Shown: positions 61,581-64,000 of the stretch, in pieces
Layout of the letters: each line of letters starts with the position of its first letter
Numbering within the stretch: position 1 is the first letter of the stretch
Source: Oscillospiraceae bacterium
Lineage (GTDB): Bacteria; Bacillota; Clostridia; Oscillospirales; Oscillospiraceae
Length of the DNA stretch: 64,000 nucleotides
NCBI GenBank assembly: GCA_017429835.1
Contig: JAFROD010000048.1
Coordinates: 46,530 to 110,529 of the forward strand
Reading direction: 5' to 3'
Program-made: the position numbers and the translations under genes
Notes under the pieces: model-generated
Databases searched by the model: none
Seen by the model: the letters and a program-made list of their open reading frames with translations, nothing else
Told to the model about the DNA's origin: nothing

Positions 61581-62094
61581 AACGATTGCGCTGTGCGGCG
61601 TACTTGCCGCGCTGGCGGTCGCGCTGCTCTTCCTCGGCGGGGCGCTGCCCTTTGCGGCGATCGCCTGCCCGGTGCTCGCCTCTCTGGTGCTGATCCCCGT
61701 GTATGCCGAGACCGGCTGGAAGTGGGGGCTCGCGTGGTATCTGACCGTCGCTTTGCTCGGACTGCTCCTCGCACCGGATAAGGAGGCCGCCATTCTGTTC
61801 GTCTTCTTCGGCTACTACCCGATCCTGCGCAAGTGGTTCGGAAGACTGCGGAGCAGGATTCTCCGATGGGCGCTCAAGCTTATCTACGTCAACCTCGCCC
61901 TGCTCGCCGCCTACGCGCTGATGATCTTTGTCTTCCAATTGGAGGCGATCGCGCAGGAATACGCGCAGATTCAAACCTATCTTCTGATCGGGCTGCTGCT
62001 CCTCGCGAATCTTTCTTTTGTGATTTATGATCTGCTGATCGGCAGACTGGAAATCTATTATCACGTTCGTTTGCGACCCAAACTGAACCTATGA
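61564..62094 (+). CDS. Uncharacterised multispanning membrane protein
   Basis: 176 residues with about five or six hydrophobic helices (residues 8-45, 52-85, 108-130, 142-162) and a basic loop RKWFGRLRSRILRWALK. The start overlaps pncB by 17 bases. I do not recognise a named family; its size and coupling to pncB would fit a niacin uptake component, but no ECF-S signature is clear. Confidence 0.7.
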   Translation: MKRKTKTIALCGVLAALAVALLFLGGALPFAAIACPVLASLVLIPVYAETGWKWGLAWYLTVALLGLLLAPDKEAAILFVFFGYYPILRKWFGRLRSRILRWALKLIYVNLALLAAYALMIFVFQLEAIAQEYAQIQTYLLIGLLLLANLSFVIYDLLIGRLEIYYHVRLRPKLNL

Positions 62095-62107
62095 AGGGAG
62101 AAACACT

Positions 62108-64000
62108 ATGAAACGATTTTTGGCAATCCTTTTGATCATTGCGATGCTGCCAATTCCGGCAACCTTCGCGCGGGAGACCGACCGGTCTGCCGTTATCCCC
62201 GAGGAAGCCTTTGACGCGGTCTATGCCGACGTCTGGGAAGAAATCGAGGCGATTGAGACGGAGAAGATCGTCGCTAAACGCGGCAGGAACGCGGACGCCT
62301 CCGATTACGCTGCGATCGTGGACGACGTGATCGCGGCAGTCGAAGCGTCAGACACCTTCGTCGAAGGTTCCATCAACCGCAACGGCGCATTCTTCACATG
62401 GAGAACGACGGAAGGCATTGCCTGCGGTTATTCTCCCCGTTTGAGAGCGCAGATCCACAAGACGGCGATTGAGGGCGCAAAGCCGGAAGACTACGCCGGC
62501 GTTGAGTCGGTCTCCTACGCGCCGAAGGGCGGCTATCCGTCGGCCACGAACGTCGCCGTGTTCCAGCCGTATTACGGCCTCGACTCCTCCTTCAAGACGA
62601 CCTATTCCGAGGAGGGCAAGTCGATTGCGCAGGCGACGGGCGGTACCTCTACTACCTACATAACCAACGCGGCAACCATTGATGCGATCGCTGACGCGTT
62701 CGAAAGCTGCGCCGTCGTCATCTTCGACTCTCACGGCGACACCGACTATTATAACCCCAGCGATGAGAACGACTTTGTCACCCGTGCGAATACCTCCTAC
62801 ATCTGCCTGCAGTCCAATACCGGCATCACGTCAGCGGATATGGCGACCGTGACCGGCCCCTACGGCTCGTATCAGCACGCCTACTACGCCGGCAGCGACG
62901 GCTCCATGAAGGTCTACTGCGTGGACGGCACCGCCATTGCAAATCACATGGAAAAGTCTGCGCCGCACAACATGCTTTGGAGCGCGATCTGCCTCGGCAT
63001 GGCGACGGACGGTCTGCACGCGCCGCTGCGCGCAAAGGGCGTCGAGGTCGCTTACGGCTACTCCCAGTCCGTAACCTTCTACTATGACTATCAATGGGAG
63101 GCGGTGTTCTGGGACAACATGATCGCCGGTAAGACCGTTGCGGAGTCCGCTGCTGCGATGAAGACTTCCGTCGGCAACTGGGACTATATCCATCAGTATT
63201 CGACAATCTCGCAGGCGCGCAGCAACTACGCTGCGTTCCCAATTTTCGTGTCCTCCGAGGATACCTATCCCGGTCATGGCAACGTGGATAACCTCCAGAC
63301 GGTCAAATCCACCTTTAAACTGAAGGAAACGGTCGAGCCGACGACTGCGCCGACGGAACCGACCACCGCGCCGAGCGGCAACGAGTACGTGCTGACCACC
63401 TCCCTCAAGGACGGCGATCAGGTCATCATCTACAACGCTTCCGCGGGCAAGGCGATGAGCGAGGACGCAGTCTCTACCAACTACCGCGCCGGTGTTGACG
63501 TGACCGTCAGCGGCAACAAGATCGTCACGGACGACAGCAAGATCGTCTGGACGGTCAGAACCTCCGGCAGTGGCTACACTTTCCTGAACGACGACGGCGA
63601 GACCCTGTCCGCGACGAAGGGCCTGAGCTTTGCGATGACCGACAATGTCTGGGCGGTCAACCCGGCGACGACGGCGAACAGCGTTTACATCGTCAGCACC
63701 ACGGCGGCGGGCACCTCCGGCGACCCGAAGTACATTGAGTGGTACGACAAGTACTCTGAATTCAGCACCTACTACTACAGTGCGAACAGCGAAGCGATCT
63801 TCGCCATGCAGCTCTTCGTTCTGAGCGGCAGCGTCGCTCCGACCGAGCCCACCACGGCTCCGACTGAGCCGACGACCGCTCCGACGCAGCCCACTACCGC
63901 TCCGAGCGGCAACGAGTACGTACTGACCACCTCCCTCAAGGACGGCGATCAGGTCATCATCTACAACGCCTCCGCAAAGAAGGCAATGAGCGAAGACGCA
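62108..64000 (+). CDS. Secreted protein with possible clan-CD-like cysteine peptidase domain and large repeats (partial)
   Basis: At least 631 residues, open at the window end. A signal peptide (about 1-21, LAILLIIAMLPIPATFA) and an N-terminal helical region are followed by a domain with VIFDSHGD (His209) and WSAICLGMATDGL (Cys295). These resemble the strand-HG and strand-C dyad of caspase/gingipain-type peptidases, but the spacing of 86 residues is long, so this is tentative. Then come Pro/Thr linkers (PTTAPTEPTTAP) and a domain (about 425-575, VLTTSLKDGDQVIIYNASA) that begins again at residue 602 with almost the same DNA, a 531-base period. GGGAG upstream; 13 bases after the membrane protein gene. 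Confidence 0.75.
   Translation, partial: MKRFLAILLIIAMLPIPATFARETDRSAVIPEEAFDAVYADVWEEIEAIETEKIVAKRGRNADASDYAAIVDDVIAAVEASDTFVEGSINRNGAFFTWRTTEGIACGYSPRLRAQIHKTAIEGAKPEDYAGVESVSYAPKGGYPSATNVAVFQPYYGLDSSFKTTYSEEGKSIAQATGGTSTTYITNAATIDAIADAFESCAVVIFDSHGDTDYYNPSDENDFVTRANTSYICLQSNTGITSADMATVTGPYGSYQHAYYAGSDGSMKVYCVDGTAIANHMEKSAPHNMLWSAICLGMATDGLHAPLRAKGVEVAYGYSQSVTFYYDYQWEAVFWDNMIAGKTVAESAAAMKTSVGNWDYIHQYSTISQARSNYAAFPIFVSSEDTYPGHGNVDNLQTVKSTFKLKETVEPTTAPTEPTTAPSGNEYVLTTSLKDGDQVIIYNASAGKAMSEDAVSTNYRAGVDVTVSGNKIVTDDSKIVWTVRTSGSGYTFLNDDGETLSATKGLSFAMTDNVWAVNPATTANSVYIVSTTAAGTSGDPKYIEWYDKYSEFSTYYYSANSEAIFAMQLFVLSGSVAPTEPTTAPTEPTTAPTQPTTAPSGNEYVLTTSLKDGDQVIIYNASAKKAMSEDA

Noticed and set aside
63320..63910. 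A CRISPR-like or tandem short repeat (ccgaccgagccgacc motifs)
   Set aside because: The motif is in frame and encodes Pro/Thr linkers (PTEPTTAP) of the secreted protein; spacing and spacers do not fit CRISPR.

Overview
The window is a chromosomal segment of a Gram-positive anaerobe, most likely a gut Clostridia member of the Oscillospiraceae/Ruminococcaceae type. This is inferred from several features: a full S10-spc-alpha ribosomal operon carrying the KOW-domain gene between map and infA that is characteristic of Clostridia, zinc-type S14, strong AGGAGG ribosome binding sites, sigma-A promoters (TTGACA/TATAAT), a tryptophan T-box, a multidomain flavodiiron protein, Pro/Thr-linker secreted proteins, and short palindromic repeats of the kind scattered through these genomes. 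Base composition is clearly above 50 % GC and codon use is GC3-rich, so many long antisense open frames appear that are not genes. I see no rRNA, tRNA, CRISPR array, transposase, integrase or prophage gene; the window looks like core chromosome with small accessory inserts.

Layout. 0-12 kb: the N-terminal half of glutamate dehydrogenase (running off the left edge), an O2/NO-reducing flavorubredoxin, an ArsB/NhaD-type permease, a pyridoxamine kinase, two tandem YfhO membrane proteins, a diacylglycerol-kinase-like lipid kinase and 5-formyl-THF cyclo-ligase. 12-15.5 kb: a BlaI-type repressor with its operator and an M56 (BlaR1-like) membrane peptidase whose expected beta-lactam sensor is replaced by an unfamiliar duplicated Ca-loop ectodomain. 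15.5-26 kb: N-acetylhexosamine catabolism (NagA plus a two-kinase fusion), an auxin-efflux-type carrier, a Trp T-box controlling trpB, D-lactate dehydrogenase-like and MurC, a membrane metallophosphoesterase and an RluD-like pseudouridine synthase. 26-30 kb: CopA with CopZ fused to its C-terminus, CarD and RidA. 30-46 kb: the 31-gene ribosomal operon (rpsJ to rplQ, including secY, adk, map, infA and rpoA) with an attenuator-like leader and two unusually long structured spacers. 46-54 kb: a small membrane protein, a LysM/M14 endopeptidase, an aromatic-acid-exporter-like protein, GNATs, NudC, the pseudouridine salvage pair PsuK/PsuG, an inverted pair of palindromic repeats and a small tyrosine phosphatase. 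53.5-57.6 kb: a minus-strand operon for tRNA/ribosome maturation (hotdog thioesterase, RimM, TrmD, sirtuin, TrmO, DUF3842, ECF S-component). 57.7-64 kb: a secreted GH20-like hexosaminidase, nicotinate phosphoribosyltransferase, a small membrane protein and a secreted protein with a possible cysteine-peptidase domain and near-identical C-terminal repeats, which runs off the right edge.

How genes work together. The GH20-like enzyme, NagA and the kinase fusion suggest use of host or microbial amino sugars. PsuK/PsuG, RluD-like, TrmD, TrmO, RimM and NudC form a theme of RNA maturation and nucleotide salvage. FprA and CopA are stress-defence functions of an anaerobe. The most interesting undescribed signals are: (1) a branched RNA with mutually exclusive hairpins between rpsN and rpsH, plus the S10 leader attenuator; (2) the BlaI/M56 pair with a new ectodomain; (3) the two-kinase fusion; (4) the CopA-CopZ fusion with a perfect internal ribosome binding site; (5) the secreted repeat protein at the right edge; (6) hairpins whose 3' arm is the next gene's Shine-Dalgarno sequence.
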